Source: Pinibacter aurantiacus
GTDB taxonomy: Bacteria; Bacteroidota; Bacteroidia; Chitinophagales; Chitinophagaceae
DNA length: 64,000 nt
Assembly: GCF_019130065.1 (NCBI RefSeq)
Contig: NZ_JAHSPG010000003.1
Location: 62,001-126,000, forward strand
Reading direction: 5' to 3'
Part shown: positions 25,574 to 34,712 of the stretch, one piece after another
Numbering within the stretch: the stretch's first letter is position 1
Layout of the letters: every line of letters starts with the position of its first letter
Translations under genes and position numbers: made by a program
The notes under the pieces: model-generated
Seen by the model: the letters and a program-made list of their open reading frames with translations, nothing else
The model's database searches: none
Told to the model about the DNA's origin: nothing

Positions 25574-26545
25574 CTATTTTACCGCCGGCCAGTCGCTTAT
25601 CCATTGCAGTTCTTCGATGCGTAGTTTCGGCTTTCCATTGTCGTGGGCATCATAGCCATGGAAGATGAGATAGTCTTTGTTATCAAACGTTGCAACGGCA
25701 TTATGACCAACGCCGTACCAATTGCTGTCGCCTTGCAAAAGCAATGAGCCACCGCCAAGTGCCATGTCTTTATTGTCTTTGTCGAGATACGGTCCGGTTA
25801 TTTTTTCGCTTCTGCCAACCATCATTTTGTAAGTGCTCTTTGGACCGCGACAACAATAGTCAAACGAAACAAAGAGGTAATAGTAATTTCCTTTTTTGAA
25901 AATAAATGGAGCTTCAATGGCACCATCACCCGCAGATGAATCTGCAGCAGAACTTCTTGGCCGAGAGGCAAGTGAATGCCACTCTTCCGGTTGGGCCACT
26001 TTTTGCAGACTACTGTCGAGCTTTACGAGTTTTATACCATCCCAAAACGAACCGAAATCCAGCCACGCTGTTTTATTTTCATCCACGATCAAATTTGGAT
26101 CAATGGCGTTCCACATGTCTCTGTTGGGCACGGATTGAATCACTTTTCCAAGATCTGTCCATTTATAATTTGTAGAGCGGGGATCTAATGTTTTATTAAC
26201 GGCAAGGCCAATACAAGAAGTATTTTTTCCAAATGCAGAAGCTGCATAGTACAAATAATACATGCCATTGTGAAAGCTGATATCAGGCGCCCAAACATGT
26301 CCCTTAAATCCAGGAACAGCATCCACGGCCCATTGTGGGGCTTTATCGAAAACGGGTTTTTCCTTTTTCCATTCTTTCATGTTCGTCGACGACCAAACAG
26401 AAATGCCCATGCCGGTGCAAAAAATATAATAGACACTATCCTGTTTGATGATGACAGGGTCATGCACAGAAATGTTTGTTTCTAACTTTTGCGCCTGTGC
26501 CAACGTTGAGATGGCGAGCAAACTAAGTAGTAAAATCTTTTTCAT
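25574..26545 (-). CDS. GH43 arabinan endo-1,5-alpha-L-arabinosidase-like enzyme
   Basis: A 323-residue secreted glycoside hydrolase with a five-bladed beta-propeller fold. A signal peptide ends near LAQAQ (about residue 19). The three GH43 acidic residues appear as SVHDPVI (Asp29, general base), NAIDPNLIVDENKTAWLDFGSFWDGI (pKa modulator Asp) and GAIEAPFIF (acid Glu). The pattern HDP, WAPDISFHNGMYYLYYAAS and LDFGSFWDGIKL is that of endo-arabinanases, which cut the alpha-1,5 backbone of arabinan. It is the last gene of the arabinan locus. The open frame extends to 26569; I used the ATG at 26545, which begins the signal peptide. Confidence 0.9.
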   Translation of the reverse strand: MKKILLLSLLAISTLAQAQKLETNISVHDPVIIKQDSVYYIFCTGMGISVWSSTNMKEWKKEKPVFDKAPQWAVDAVPGFKGHVWAPDISFHNGMYYLYYAASAFGKNTSCIGLAVNKTLDPRSTNYKWTDLGKVIQSVPNRDMWNAIDPNLIVDENKTAWLDFGSFWDGIKLVKLDSSLQKVAQPEEWHSLASRPRSSAADSSAGDGAIEAPFIFKKGNYYYLFVSFDYCCRGPKSTYKMMVGRSEKITGPYLDKDNKDMALGGGSLLLQGDSNWYGVGHNAVATFDNKDYLIFHGYDAHDNGKPKLRIEELQWISDWPAVK

Positions 26546-26761
26546 AGTAAGAACGCAGATTTTTAACATTCTGATGATAGGTTAAGATGAAGCAGATAAT
26601 TTATGAATGAGGTAAATCTCATTTTATGATTTTTATTTGATCAAAAAATCAGTGTAAATCAGTCCAATCTGTGTCATCTGTGTGCTTTCTCTCAAAAAAA
26701 TAGGGTTCAAGGTATAAGATTCTCATCTCACCTCAAACCCGTTTTAACAACAACTGAGAAC
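26546..26761. repeat. spacer with degenerate AATCAGTGTAAATCAGTCC words
   Basis: One clear arm lies at about 26649-26685 (AATCAGTGTAAATCAGTCCA, ATCTGTGTCATCTGTG). A poor counterpart lies near 26553-26580 (CGCAGATTTTTAACATTCTG). It is related to the words at 59619-59779. Confidence 0.5.
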
Positions 26762-28729
26762 TTATATTTTCACTCGTAGCACACTAAATGAATAAGGTGC
26801 TGCAGAGAGATTTATTTTCTTTCCGCTTAATTTAACCGTTGACTGCTTTGGTGAAACTTTAGTTGGCTCGGTGAACGAATTCACAGCCATCAAATCATCG
26901 TTTTGCAAGACAGTTAGCGTTCCTTGTGATGCCAATTTCTTAACACCATCAAGTGATAAAGATGTCTCTTGTGATCTGTTTGACGCATTTACCAATTTGA
27001 TGATCAACTCATTTGTCTTCGTGTCAATAGCAGCAGCGGCAAACAAACTATCCTGACCTGCTACTACATCGTTATTCAAGGTAATCGGCACCACTTTGTT
27101 TCCTTTGTTTAAAGAGAACAATTGCTGCACATAGTAATCAGGGGTACCATAAGATTTCAGGTTATTCACCCAAATAAGATCGGGTGTCCATTGCCAGCCA
27201 TCTGCATGCGCAAACAGGGGCGCATAAGAAGCCATGTTTACAACATCTGCGTTACGCTCTAGGCCAGTCATGAAGGCGGCTTCAGACAATGCGGTCAACC
27301 AGCAATTCTTGTTATCTACGCTCACTGTTTTGTCGCTTTGAGCTGCATATTCGCCACCAAATATTTTGGAACCATTGCGTGGATAGTTATCGTAGCGTCT
27401 CGCATTTTCAAAGAACCATTCAGGTTTGCGATAATAATGCTCGTCGATGATGTCTGCGTTCATTTTGCGCAGCTCATTGTTGAGATAATCAAAACGTTCG
27501 CCGTTAGGATCAGTACCAGAGCTGTTTACCAGTTTGAAATCGGGATATTTTGATTTGATCGCTTTGGTAAAAATCTTCAAGCGCTCAACGTATTGCGGCC
27601 CCCAGTTTTCATTTCCCACGCCCATCATTTTTAAATTGAACGGAGTAGAATGTCCCATGTCTGCACGCACTTTGCCCCATTTCGTAGAAGCATCACCGTT
27701 GGCAAATTCGATGAGATCGAGAGCATCTTGTACATAAGGATCGAGTTCGTCGAGCGTGGCTACTTCGGCAGAATTAAATTGACAAGCCATGCCACAATTC
27801 AATATTGGCAAGGGTTCTGCGCCTATATCTTCTGCCAGTTGAAAGTATTCGAAGAATCCTAAACCGAATGTTTGAAAGTAATCTGGTGTTGGGCGATGTG
27901 CAAACTCAAAGTTCCAGCGGTTGATCAGCAATTGTCTTTCTTCAATCGGACCAAGTGTTTTTTTCCACTGGTAACGTTGAGACAAATCAAAGCCTTCTAC
28001 AATACAACCACCGGGAAAACGGATGAAGCCCGGCTTCATATCAGCAAGCAATTGCACCATGTCGGCACGCATACCGCCCGGCCTGTTTTTCCATGTGTCG
28101 CCTGGGAACAGCGAGATCATATCTAGGTCTATAACACCATTTCCTTCTATTGTTATTTTTAGTTTTCCTTTCAGCTCTGTTGCTGTAGCATTGAAGCTTG
28201 CGATTGCTTTGTGCCATGCATCTCCGGATTCTTGCGGAGTGATGGTTGTGCCACCAATGCTTTTTCCGTTTGCATCGATCAATTCTACAGTCAGCCTTAC
28301 GGCTGGTTGTTGCTGATGATACATGATAGAAAAATCATAACGCAGGTCCTTCTTAATGCCCATGCCACGAAAGCCTTCATTCACCAGTACAACATCGCCC
28401 TTAGCAGCGTTGTTTGCTGTAACCCTTAAATAACGTGGGTTTGCAGTGTTTACTTCTTTTCTGTTTACAACGAGCACATCGCCTTCAGTTTTGCGTTTCA
28501 CATCCCAGCCCATCAATGGTCTGAAAAATTCAAACGAGCGGTTCTTTACCATTTCCGCATAGATTCCACCATCTGCACCAAGGTTGATGTCTTCAAAAAA
28601 TACGCCCCACATCGTTGGCTGGATGTCGGCTTTCGTCTGATTTACTTTTACCGTCAATTGCTTCTGCGACCGTGCGTTGGGTATACCAAGTGCAGCGAGA
28701 GCAATCATTAATAAACTTATTTTTCGCAT
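26762..28729 (-). CDS. GH51 alpha-L-arabinofuranosidase with N-terminal extension
   Basis: A 655-residue secreted retaining glycosidase that releases terminal L-arabinofuranose. A signal peptide ends near ARSQ (about residue 21). Residues about 70-210 look like a carbohydrate-binding beta-sandwich inserted after the first strand, as in the eukaryote-like GH51 enzymes. The (beta/alpha)8 barrel has MMGVGNENWGPQYVERL with acid/base Glu374, and KIFGGEYAAQS with nucleophile Glu460. The C-terminal beta domain is about 550-655. It differs from the second GH51 at 31292, so the locus carries two GH51 types. The ATG at 28729 was chosen over the in-frame codon at 28744. Confidence 0.93.
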   Translation of the reverse strand: MRKISLLMIALAALGIPNARSQKQLTVKVNQTKADIQPTMWGVFFEDINLGADGGIYAEMVKNRSFEFFRPLMGWDVKRKTEGDVLVVNRKEVNTANPRYLRVTANNAAKGDVVLVNEGFRGMGIKKDLRYDFSIMYHQQQPAVRLTVELIDANGKSIGGTTITPQESGDAWHKAIASFNATATELKGKLKITIEGNGVIDLDMISLFPGDTWKNRPGGMRADMVQLLADMKPGFIRFPGGCIVEGFDLSQRYQWKKTLGPIEERQLLINRWNFEFAHRPTPDYFQTFGLGFFEYFQLAEDIGAEPLPILNCGMACQFNSAEVATLDELDPYVQDALDLIEFANGDASTKWGKVRADMGHSTPFNLKMMGVGNENWGPQYVERLKIFTKAIKSKYPDFKLVNSSGTDPNGERFDYLNNELRKMNADIIDEHYYRKPEWFFENARRYDNYPRNGSKIFGGEYAAQSDKTVSVDNKNCWLTALSEAAFMTGLERNADVVNMASYAPLFAHADGWQWTPDLIWVNNLKSYGTPDYYVQQLFSLNKGNKVVPITLNNDVVAGQDSLFAAAAIDTKTNELIIKLVNASNRSQETSLSLDGVKKLASQGTLTVLQNDDLMAVNSFTEPTKVSPKQSTVKLSGKKINLSAAPYSFSVLRVKI

Positions 28730-28744
28730 AGTATATGTTGTCAA

Positions 28745-28806
28745 TTACGAATTAGGAATTAAGAATTGTGATGTTCGAAGATTCCTGATTCATGTTCATC
28801 ATTCAC
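28745..28806. repeat. degenerate GAATTAGGAATTAAG array
   Basis: A short, asymmetric version of the AATTAGGAATTAAG word family (ACGAATTAGGAATTAAGAAT), followed by TTCATGTTCATCATTCACG words. Confidence 0.5.
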
Positions 28807-28807
28807 G

Positions 28808-30304
28808 TTATTTTTTCTTTCCCCATATTGCCGTGCCTGCATTGTTGAGGCCGGAAAATATTATTGTTGATTTTTTGTTTTCCCAGTCGCGCCCTTTTTG
28901 TACAAATACTTTATCTGTGTAACCATTGCTCCAATGCATTTCCAGCCACGGGGCGGTGTAGGTCCAGGTGCTGGCTGCATCTCCATTTAAAGTTCCGTTT
29001 GTTCCGATGGTTAAGCTTTGTGATACCTGAAAATCAGGTGATGTTTGTTCATCGGCATAACCGGGCACTACACGATATCCTAAAATGATCTGTTCCCAAT
29101 TTCCTGCAAGGCTATCTTTTGCAACGATGCTGTTATCTTCCCATGCATATCTTTCCGGTGATGCAATTGGCCAGCCATCTTTTGTCCAGAAAAGTTTTCG
29201 TACATGCAGGTCCATGTAGTACTTGGCTATGCCTGGTCTGCCCTGGTGGCCAATGTAATAATTTCCTGAACCATCATCAAACACTGTGCAGTGCGAAGTT
29301 CCCTGCCACCCGCCGTGGCCGCTGAATTGATATGGAGCCACGATCATTGGTGTGTGGTCAACATCGGTGTTGATATCTACGCCATTGAAATCGTAGAACG
29401 GGCCTTGCGGACTATCGCCTTTTCCAACACGCACATTGTATTTTGTTTCCAGCCAATCGTAGGCTATGAAGAGATAATATTTTTTCTGATCGGGATTGTA
29501 AATGATCTCTGCGCCTTCGATATTGCCGTTGTATTTGCCACCTGTAAATCCGCGATTGGCAACACGTACGCCAATGTCGCCATTATTACCCGCAAGTCCT
29601 GTTGTGGGGTCCAGTTTCAAAACATAGATACCATCCCATGCAGAACCATAGTACATCCAATGTTCGCCGGCAGGAGTTACAATAACCGTTGGGTCGATGG
29701 CATTTGTTTGGCGAACAGCATTGTTAGTAGAAACAACGACTGTGCCTTTTTCTGTCCATGGACCTTCGGGAGTTGTTGCAGTGGCTAACCCTATTACACT
29801 TAGTCTCGCTGTTGCGGATGACAATGAGTAATACAATCTGTATTCACTGCCCACTTTCATTACATACGGCGCCCACAAAGAGTTATTAGGAGTACCGCCT
29901 TGTTGTTTTATGTAATCGGAGCCTTTAGGAGGGAGTGTGTTGAATACCCAGCCTACAAACTGCCATTGTACAAGGTCCTTTGATTTTCGTATCTGCAGGC
30001 CCAAACGTACATCTATGCCGTATCCGGCATCTGTGCTGTAGCAATAGTAGTAATCGCCAAATTTCTTTATTGACGGATCGTGTACATTATAACTTCCCCA
30101 TTGCAAATAATTAGCAAATGGTGAGACATCCGCATAAGTATCGTTGATTGAGTTGATGTCAAAGGCTTTTGGAGGAGTGACAATCACAGTGTCTGTGCCA
30201 CTATTGTTGGTTCCACCGCCGCTTTTCGAACAAGCGAGGGGAAGCAATGCCGCAACGAACATCATAGCTTTTACGCAAATACTGTATTTACTAAACAGTC
30301 TCAT
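28808..30304 (-). CDS. GH43 endo-arabinanase lipoprotein with C-terminal GH43_C-like domain
   Basis: A 498-residue surface or periplasmic lipoprotein (lipobox LLPLAC, Cys25, then a Ser/Gly linker). The GH43 propeller (about residues 70-400) has YNVHDPSIKKFGDYYYCYSTD, SLWAPYVMKVGSEYRLYYSLS, NAIDPTVIVTPAGEHWMYYGSAWDGI and GAEIIYNPDQKKYYLFIAYDW. The C-terminal 90 residues form a beta domain (ending IIFSGLNNAGTAIWGKKK) as in bacterial two-domain endo-1,5-arabinanases. It probably attacks arabinan at the cell surface before import through SusC/SusD. It follows the next upstream GH43 by only 6 bp. Confidence 0.9.
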   Translation of the reverse strand: MRLFSKYSICVKAMMFVAALLPLACSKSGGGTNNSGTDTVIVTPPKAFDINSINDTYADVSPFANYLQWGSYNVHDPSIKKFGDYYYCYSTDAGYGIDVRLGLQIRKSKDLVQWQFVGWVFNTLPPKGSDYIKQQGGTPNNSLWAPYVMKVGSEYRLYYSLSSATARLSVIGLATATTPEGPWTEKGTVVVSTNNAVRQTNAIDPTVIVTPAGEHWMYYGSAWDGIYVLKLDPTTGLAGNNGDIGVRVANRGFTGGKYNGNIEGAEIIYNPDQKKYYLFIAYDWLETKYNVRVGKGDSPQGPFYDFNGVDINTDVDHTPMIVAPYQFSGHGGWQGTSHCTVFDDGSGNYYIGHQGRPGIAKYYMDLHVRKLFWTKDGWPIASPERYAWEDNSIVAKDSLAGNWEQIILGYRVVPGYADEQTSPDFQVSQSLTIGTNGTLNGDAASTWTYTAPWLEMHWSNGYTDKVFVQKGRDWENKKSTIIFSGLNNAGTAIWGKKK

Positions 30305-30310
30305 TGTTTT

Positions 30311-31285
30311 CTACTTTTTTGGTTGCACGCCTTCCGTTGTCATTACTACACGTTTCATTGTACCGTCTTTGTTGTAGAAGAGATAATCAATACAAACTGA
30401 TCTTCTGAAACTTCCGCCGTTGGTATTAATTCCTCCGTTATGATAGATGAAGTATGATTTTCCTTTGAAATCAATTATCGCCTGGTGATTCGTATTGCTA
30501 TTGCCTGCTATCTCGTTTAATATTCCTTTGTACTGCCACGGTCCGTTTATGCTGCGGCTCATCGCGTAGGCAATCTTTTCGGGGAACTGTGTTGCATAAG
30601 ATAAATAATACCATCCGTTGCGTTTGTGTATCCATGGTGCCTCGGTGTACGTTGGCAGATCAATGATTTGAATGGGCCCATCAAGCTCTGTCATATTCTC
30701 CTTCAACTTTGCGTAGTAGCATTTCGTATTCCCCCAAATAAGATATGCCTGTCCATCGTCGTCGATGATCACTGTCGGATCAATATCATCCCAGGAAATA
30801 TTTGTGGCTTTCGTCATGTCGTTTGTAATAAGCGCCGAGCCGCGTGCATCTTTAAAAGGACCTGTTGGCTTATCACTCACTCCTACGCCGATTGCCTTGC
30901 CATGTATTGTGCCATGCTCCACTGCTACGTACCAATAAAACTTGCCGTTTCGTTCTATCACCTGTGAGGCCCATGCGTCATCTTTTGCCCAGGCAAAATC
31001 TTTGGTGTTCATGGGCGATGGATGCTCTGTCCAATGCACCATGTCAGTTGTTGAAAAGCAAAGCCATTCATGCATCACATATCCTTCATGCGGTGGCTTG
31101 GCTTCATCGTGACCGGTGTACAAATAAACCGTATCGTGATACACCATTGCCCCAGGATCAGCAGTGTATTCGTGCTGAATGATAGGATTTCCATTCGCGA
31201 TAAACGTCGAATCCTTTTTTTCCTGTGCATTCATCTGCAATGAACAGATGCCACAAATAATGCCGCCAAGTATTCGCTTGTTCAT
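30311..31285 (-). CDS. GH43 arabinofuranosidase/xylosidase-type enzyme
   Basis: A 324-residue secreted GH43 with a signal peptide to about residue 21. Catalytic acids are in YTADPGAMVYHDTVYLYTGHDE (Asp base), WDDIDPTVIIDDDGQAYLIWGN (Asp) and PTYTEAPWIHKRNGWYYLSYA (Glu acid). This pattern is closer to the beta-xylosidase/alpha-L-arabinofuranosidase side of GH43 than to endo-arabinanases, so an exo-acting or debranching role is likely (inference). It lies 6 bp from both the downstream GH43 and the upstream GH51 gene, marking a tight operon. Confidence 0.9.
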   Translation of the reverse strand: MNKRILGGIICGICSLQMNAQEKKDSTFIANGNPIIQHEYTADPGAMVYHDTVYLYTGHDEAKPPHEGYVMHEWLCFSTTDMVHWTEHPSPMNTKDFAWAKDDAWASQVIERNGKFYWYVAVEHGTIHGKAIGVGVSDKPTGPFKDARGSALITNDMTKATNISWDDIDPTVIIDDDGQAYLIWGNTKCYYAKLKENMTELDGPIQIIDLPTYTEAPWIHKRNGWYYLSYATQFPEKIAYAMSRSINGPWQYKGILNEIAGNSNTNHQAIIDFKGKSYFIYHNGGINTNGGSFRRSVCIDYLFYNKDGTMKRVVMTTEGVQPKK

Positions 31286-31291
31286 AGAGTC

Positions 31292-32821
31292 TTATTTTAA
31301 TTCCAGTACCACTACTGAGAATGGAGGCAATTTTACATTCACCGTAGAACCTTTTACATTGGCTCCATTGAAGGCAATAGGTTTCAATTTGTCTGGTTGT
31401 TCAAAGGTGTTGTGATCAGTCAGTTTAGCAGAAGTAAGAATTCTGCCGCTTACAGTTTTAAATTGCGCTCCGTCAAAATTCACGGTGATATCCTGCGATT
31501 TTTTAGAGTCGATATTTACGAGTGAAATATGTGTTGCACCCAATGAATCTTTTGAAGCCGATGCCCAAACTGCCTGCAGCTTATCATTACCAAGAACATA
31601 GTCATTCGTCTTGATGGTGACAGGCAACAGTTTTGCATTCTGGTGCACGTTGTACATTTCCAACACATGATATGTAGGTGTCAGGATCATTTTTTCTTTA
31701 TCGGTAAGAATCACGGCCTGCAATACGTTGATGCATTGCGCAAGGTTTGCAACGCGTACACGGTCTGCGTGATTGTTGAAGATGTTCAGTGTAACACCTG
31801 CAATCATCGCATCGCGCATAGTGTTTTGCTGATACAAAAATCCGGGATTAGTACCAGCTTCAACATCGTACCATCCGCCCCACTCGTCCACCACCAGCGC
31901 TACTTTCTTTTTAGGATCGTATTTATCCATGATAGCGGAATGCTTGATGACTAAAGAGTCCATGAAGCATGCGCTTTTCATTGTGGCGAAATATTGTTGT
32001 TCAGAAAAATCAGTGGCAGGTCCTTTATGGTTCCAATCAATAACTGAATAGTGGTGAAGTGCTACGCCGCCCAGCATGTGCAGAGGAATCTGGCTCATCA
32101 ATGTTTCTGTCCAATGATAATCTGCACTGTTTGCACCGGATGCAATTTGCATTAAACCGCCGCCCATGAAAGTTGCATATTTGCGGTATATATCTGCATA
32201 ATATTCCGGACGCATATTTCCACCACAACCCCACGCTTCGTTACCCACGCCCCAGAACTTTACGTTCCATGGTTTTTCTCTTCCGTTTTGTTTGCGCCAA
32301 TCGCTCATGGGGCTTTTCCCGTCGAAGTTTACATACTGCACCCAATCAGCCAGTTCCTGTACGGTTCCGCTTCCTACATTACCGGCAAGGTATGGTTCTG
32401 CGCCAAGCAGTTCACACATATTTAAAAAGTCGTGTGTGCCAAAACTATTGTCTTCTGTAACGCCGCCCCACCATTTGTTCACCATTTCGGGACGTTTGTT
32501 TTTTGGCCCCACGCCGTCTTTCCAGTGATAGGTATCTGCGAAGCAACCACCCGGCCAGCGAAGGTTGGGAATCTTTAATTTTCTAAGTGCATCAATGATA
32601 TCGTTGCGAACGCCATTCGTGTTGGGAATTGTTTTACTAGTATCTCCTACATAAAATCCACCGTAGATACAATGACCCAGGTGCTCTGCAAAATGACCAT
32701 AAATGTGTTTGCTGATAACAGTAGAAGAATTACTTGTGTTGACGGAGATATTTGTTTGGGCAAATAGCAATCCCGATGTGAATAGGAAACAAGTTCCCAA
32801 TAGCAATCGCAAGAATTTCAT
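31292..32821 (-). CDS. GH51 alpha-N-arabinofuranosidase
   Basis: A 509-residue retaining alpha-L-arabinofuranosidase with a signal peptide (LLFAQ, about residue 22), so periplasmic. The signature HIYGHFAEHLGHCIYGG is near the N-terminus. Acid/base Glu195 lies in FWGVGNEAWGCGG and nucleophile Glu313 in VALVVDEWGGWYDVE. The length and motifs match the bacterial AbfA-type GH51. It is the first enzyme gene after SusD, separated from it by 318 bases, and heads a four- or five-gene hydrolase run. Confidence 0.95.
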   Translation of the reverse strand: MKFLRLLLGTCFLFTSGLLFAQTNISVNTSNSSTVISKHIYGHFAEHLGHCIYGGFYVGDTSKTIPNTNGVRNDIIDALRKLKIPNLRWPGGCFADTYHWKDGVGPKNKRPEMVNKWWGGVTEDNSFGTHDFLNMCELLGAEPYLAGNVGSGTVQELADWVQYVNFDGKSPMSDWRKQNGREKPWNVKFWGVGNEAWGCGGNMRPEYYADIYRKYATFMGGGLMQIASGANSADYHWTETLMSQIPLHMLGGVALHHYSVIDWNHKGPATDFSEQQYFATMKSACFMDSLVIKHSAIMDKYDPKKKVALVVDEWGGWYDVEAGTNPGFLYQQNTMRDAMIAGVTLNIFNNHADRVRVANLAQCINVLQAVILTDKEKMILTPTYHVLEMYNVHQNAKLLPVTIKTNDYVLGNDKLQAVWASASKDSLGATHISLVNIDSKKSQDITVNFDGAQFKTVSGRILTSAKLTDHNTFEQPDKLKPIAFNGANVKGSTVNVKLPPFSVVVLELK

Positions 32822-33139
32822 GTCGTTGTTTTTTCGAGTAAATATTAGAGCTCTAAAATAAGTGTATTTTTTACAATTATAAAATTTTTATATACCTGCG
32901 GGCTGACAATTAAACGCAAAGGAAGTAAAGGAAAAACTTTGAATAATTTTATGCAACTCTCAAAAACGCAAAGGGAAAGAAGAATATTTAAAAAGACATT
33001 AAACCCGCTTTCCCTTCAACTCTTTTTTTAAAAACCTTCGTTTCCTTTGCGTAACCTTGGCGCTCTATGCTGTTACGTCTTTGGAAAAGAAAGGAACCGA
33101 AGAATCGGCTCCTTTTTGCTTGCTTATTTAATCTAAGGG
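32822..33139. repeat. 318-base gap between SusD and GH51 with a CGCAAAGGAAGTAAAGG palindrome
   Basis: Left-arm words are at 32913-32940 (AACGCAAAGGAAGTAAAGGA) and at about 32957 (CGCAAAGGGAAAGAAG). The right arm at 33034-33065 contains CCTTCGTTTCCTTTGCGTAA. No gene is visible. The hairpin could reduce transcription from susCD into the enzymes, and the bases upstream of 32821 could hold a separate promoter. Confidence 0.65.
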
Positions 33140-34687
33140 TTAATAAGTCCCGTTTTGTTTGTAACCAGGATTGTTGTCAATCTCTGTTTGTGGAATTGGC
33201 AACAATTCTCTGCCAGGGAGATAGCTGCCGAACTCCGGATCTCTTGATTTCAACCACGCAAGTTTGGTGGCGTCGTTTAACCAGCCCCATCTGCGGATAT
33301 CGTCAAAGCGGTGGCCTTCCAGGCAGAATTCAAGTAGCCTTTCGTGACCAATCTGGTCACGTATTTGTGTTTTGCTGTAGCCGGCAAATTCTGCTTGACG
33401 ATCAGGCAGGTTTGCCCTGTTGCGCACCAGTTGAATGTACTTTGCACACTCTGCTGCATTGCCCAGTTCGTTCTGGCATTCTGCATACATCAACATTACA
33501 TCAGAATAACGCATGAGTCTTTCGTTGATGCCGGATTTCCAGTCGTACTCATTTGGCTTTGAACCCTGCCAGTTTTCATACTTTTTGCAGTAAGTATCGC
33601 CCATGTATGCAGGGCTTGAAGCGTAAGCAGCCTGGAACGTTGTCTGGTACATTGGCGTATTGGCCAAATGTGTATCTACCGTATCGTTGTAGAAAATAGT
33701 TGCAAGGCAACGAGGATCTATCTTGCCATCCTTTGTTTTTTCCTGGCGATACTCAGCCAATGCTGTTGCTGTTGGCTGTACGTCTGTCCAACCAAAATTT
33801 GGCGCCCCAAATGTGATGGCACGTGCAGAATAAAAGCCCCATGTAGAGGACGGCACACCTTGCCACTGCAAGTCTGTACCACCCGCTGTCAGGGAGAATT
33901 GAATTTCAAAAACAGACTCTGCATTGTTCTCATTGTTTTCGCCAAAGTTGTCAGCATAGTTCGGCATCAGGCTATAAACATTGAGGTCGATCACAGATTT
34001 AAATTGTACGGAAGCGCTATCAAAATTACCATTAAATAGATATGCTTTTCCAAGATAAGCCATTGCGGCACCTTTAGTGGCGCGGCCTTTATCAGGGTTT
34101 GCGTAAGTTATTGGCAACAAAGGAATAGCTGCTTTAAAATCTGCTTTTACCTGCGCCCATCCTTCGGTAACAGTTGATTGTGGCAATATTTTAGCCGTTG
34201 TAGTTGGTAATGGAACACTACCAAACATGTCTACCAAATGAAAATAATAGAGCCCGCGTAAGAAATATGCTTCACCTACAAGCCGGTTCTTCAATGTATT
34301 GTCCATAGATATTCCCGGCACATTTGCAATTACCTGGTTGCATCGTGAAATGCCCTGGTAAAATTCATCAAATGTCCAGCCGTAGCCTGAATTATCGGCG
34401 GTTCCCAACTGGAACCTTCCAACGTTGGAGATAGCTGTCCATGGGCTGTTGCTTTTTATATCGTCGCCCTGTACGTTGAGCAAAATGGGCGCAAAGCGCA
34501 TGTAGCCGCCATCTTCAATAAAAGTTTGATAGCATGCATTTGTTCCTGCCAGCGCATCGTTTTGCGTTTTCCAAAAGGATGCTGATGTTTGAGAATTGGG
34601 ATTGGTTTGGTTAAGTTGCTTGTCACAACTCGCTAAAGTAATGATCGAACAAATGGCTATTCCGTATTTCAAAAAAGTCTTTTTCAT
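33140..34687 (-). CDS. SusD/RagB family nutrient-binding outer membrane lipoprotein
   Basis: A surface glycan-binding lipoprotein that forms the lid of the SusC transporter. The 515-residue protein has a lipobox ending at Cys21 (TLASC-DKQLN). Typical SusD sequences are ISRCNQVIANVPGI near residue 110, AYFLRGLYYFHLVDMFGSVPLP near residue 135 (TPR region), GRATKGAAMAYLGKAYLF, RLMRYSDVMLMYAECQNELGN, and the C-terminal IRDQIGHERLLEFCLEGHRFDDIRRWG. Glycan contacts cannot be deduced. From the enzyme neighbours the ligand should be arabino-oligosaccharide. It is 25 bp downstream of the SusC gene. Confidence 0.95.
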   Translation of the reverse strand: MKKTFLKYGIAICSIITLASCDKQLNQTNPNSQTSASFWKTQNDALAGTNACYQTFIEDGGYMRFAPILLNVQGDDIKSNSPWTAISNVGRFQLGTADNSGYGWTFDEFYQGISRCNQVIANVPGISMDNTLKNRLVGEAYFLRGLYYFHLVDMFGSVPLPTTTAKILPQSTVTEGWAQVKADFKAAIPLLPITYANPDKGRATKGAAMAYLGKAYLFNGNFDSASVQFKSVIDLNVYSLMPNYADNFGENNENNAESVFEIQFSLTAGGTDLQWQGVPSSTWGFYSARAITFGAPNFGWTDVQPTATALAEYRQEKTKDGKIDPRCLATIFYNDTVDTHLANTPMYQTTFQAAYASSPAYMGDTYCKKYENWQGSKPNEYDWKSGINERLMRYSDVMLMYAECQNELGNAAECAKYIQLVRNRANLPDRQAEFAGYSKTQIRDQIGHERLLEFCLEGHRFDDIRRWGWLNDATKLAWLKSRDPEFGSYLPGRELLPIPQTEIDNNPGYKQNGTY

Positions 34688-34712
34688 TCTTAGTTAGTTT
34701 AACGATAAAAAA

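Noticed and set aside
33067-33516. 149-codon plus-strand frame opposite SusD
   Set aside because: It lies antisense to a confident SusD gene and has no recognisable features.
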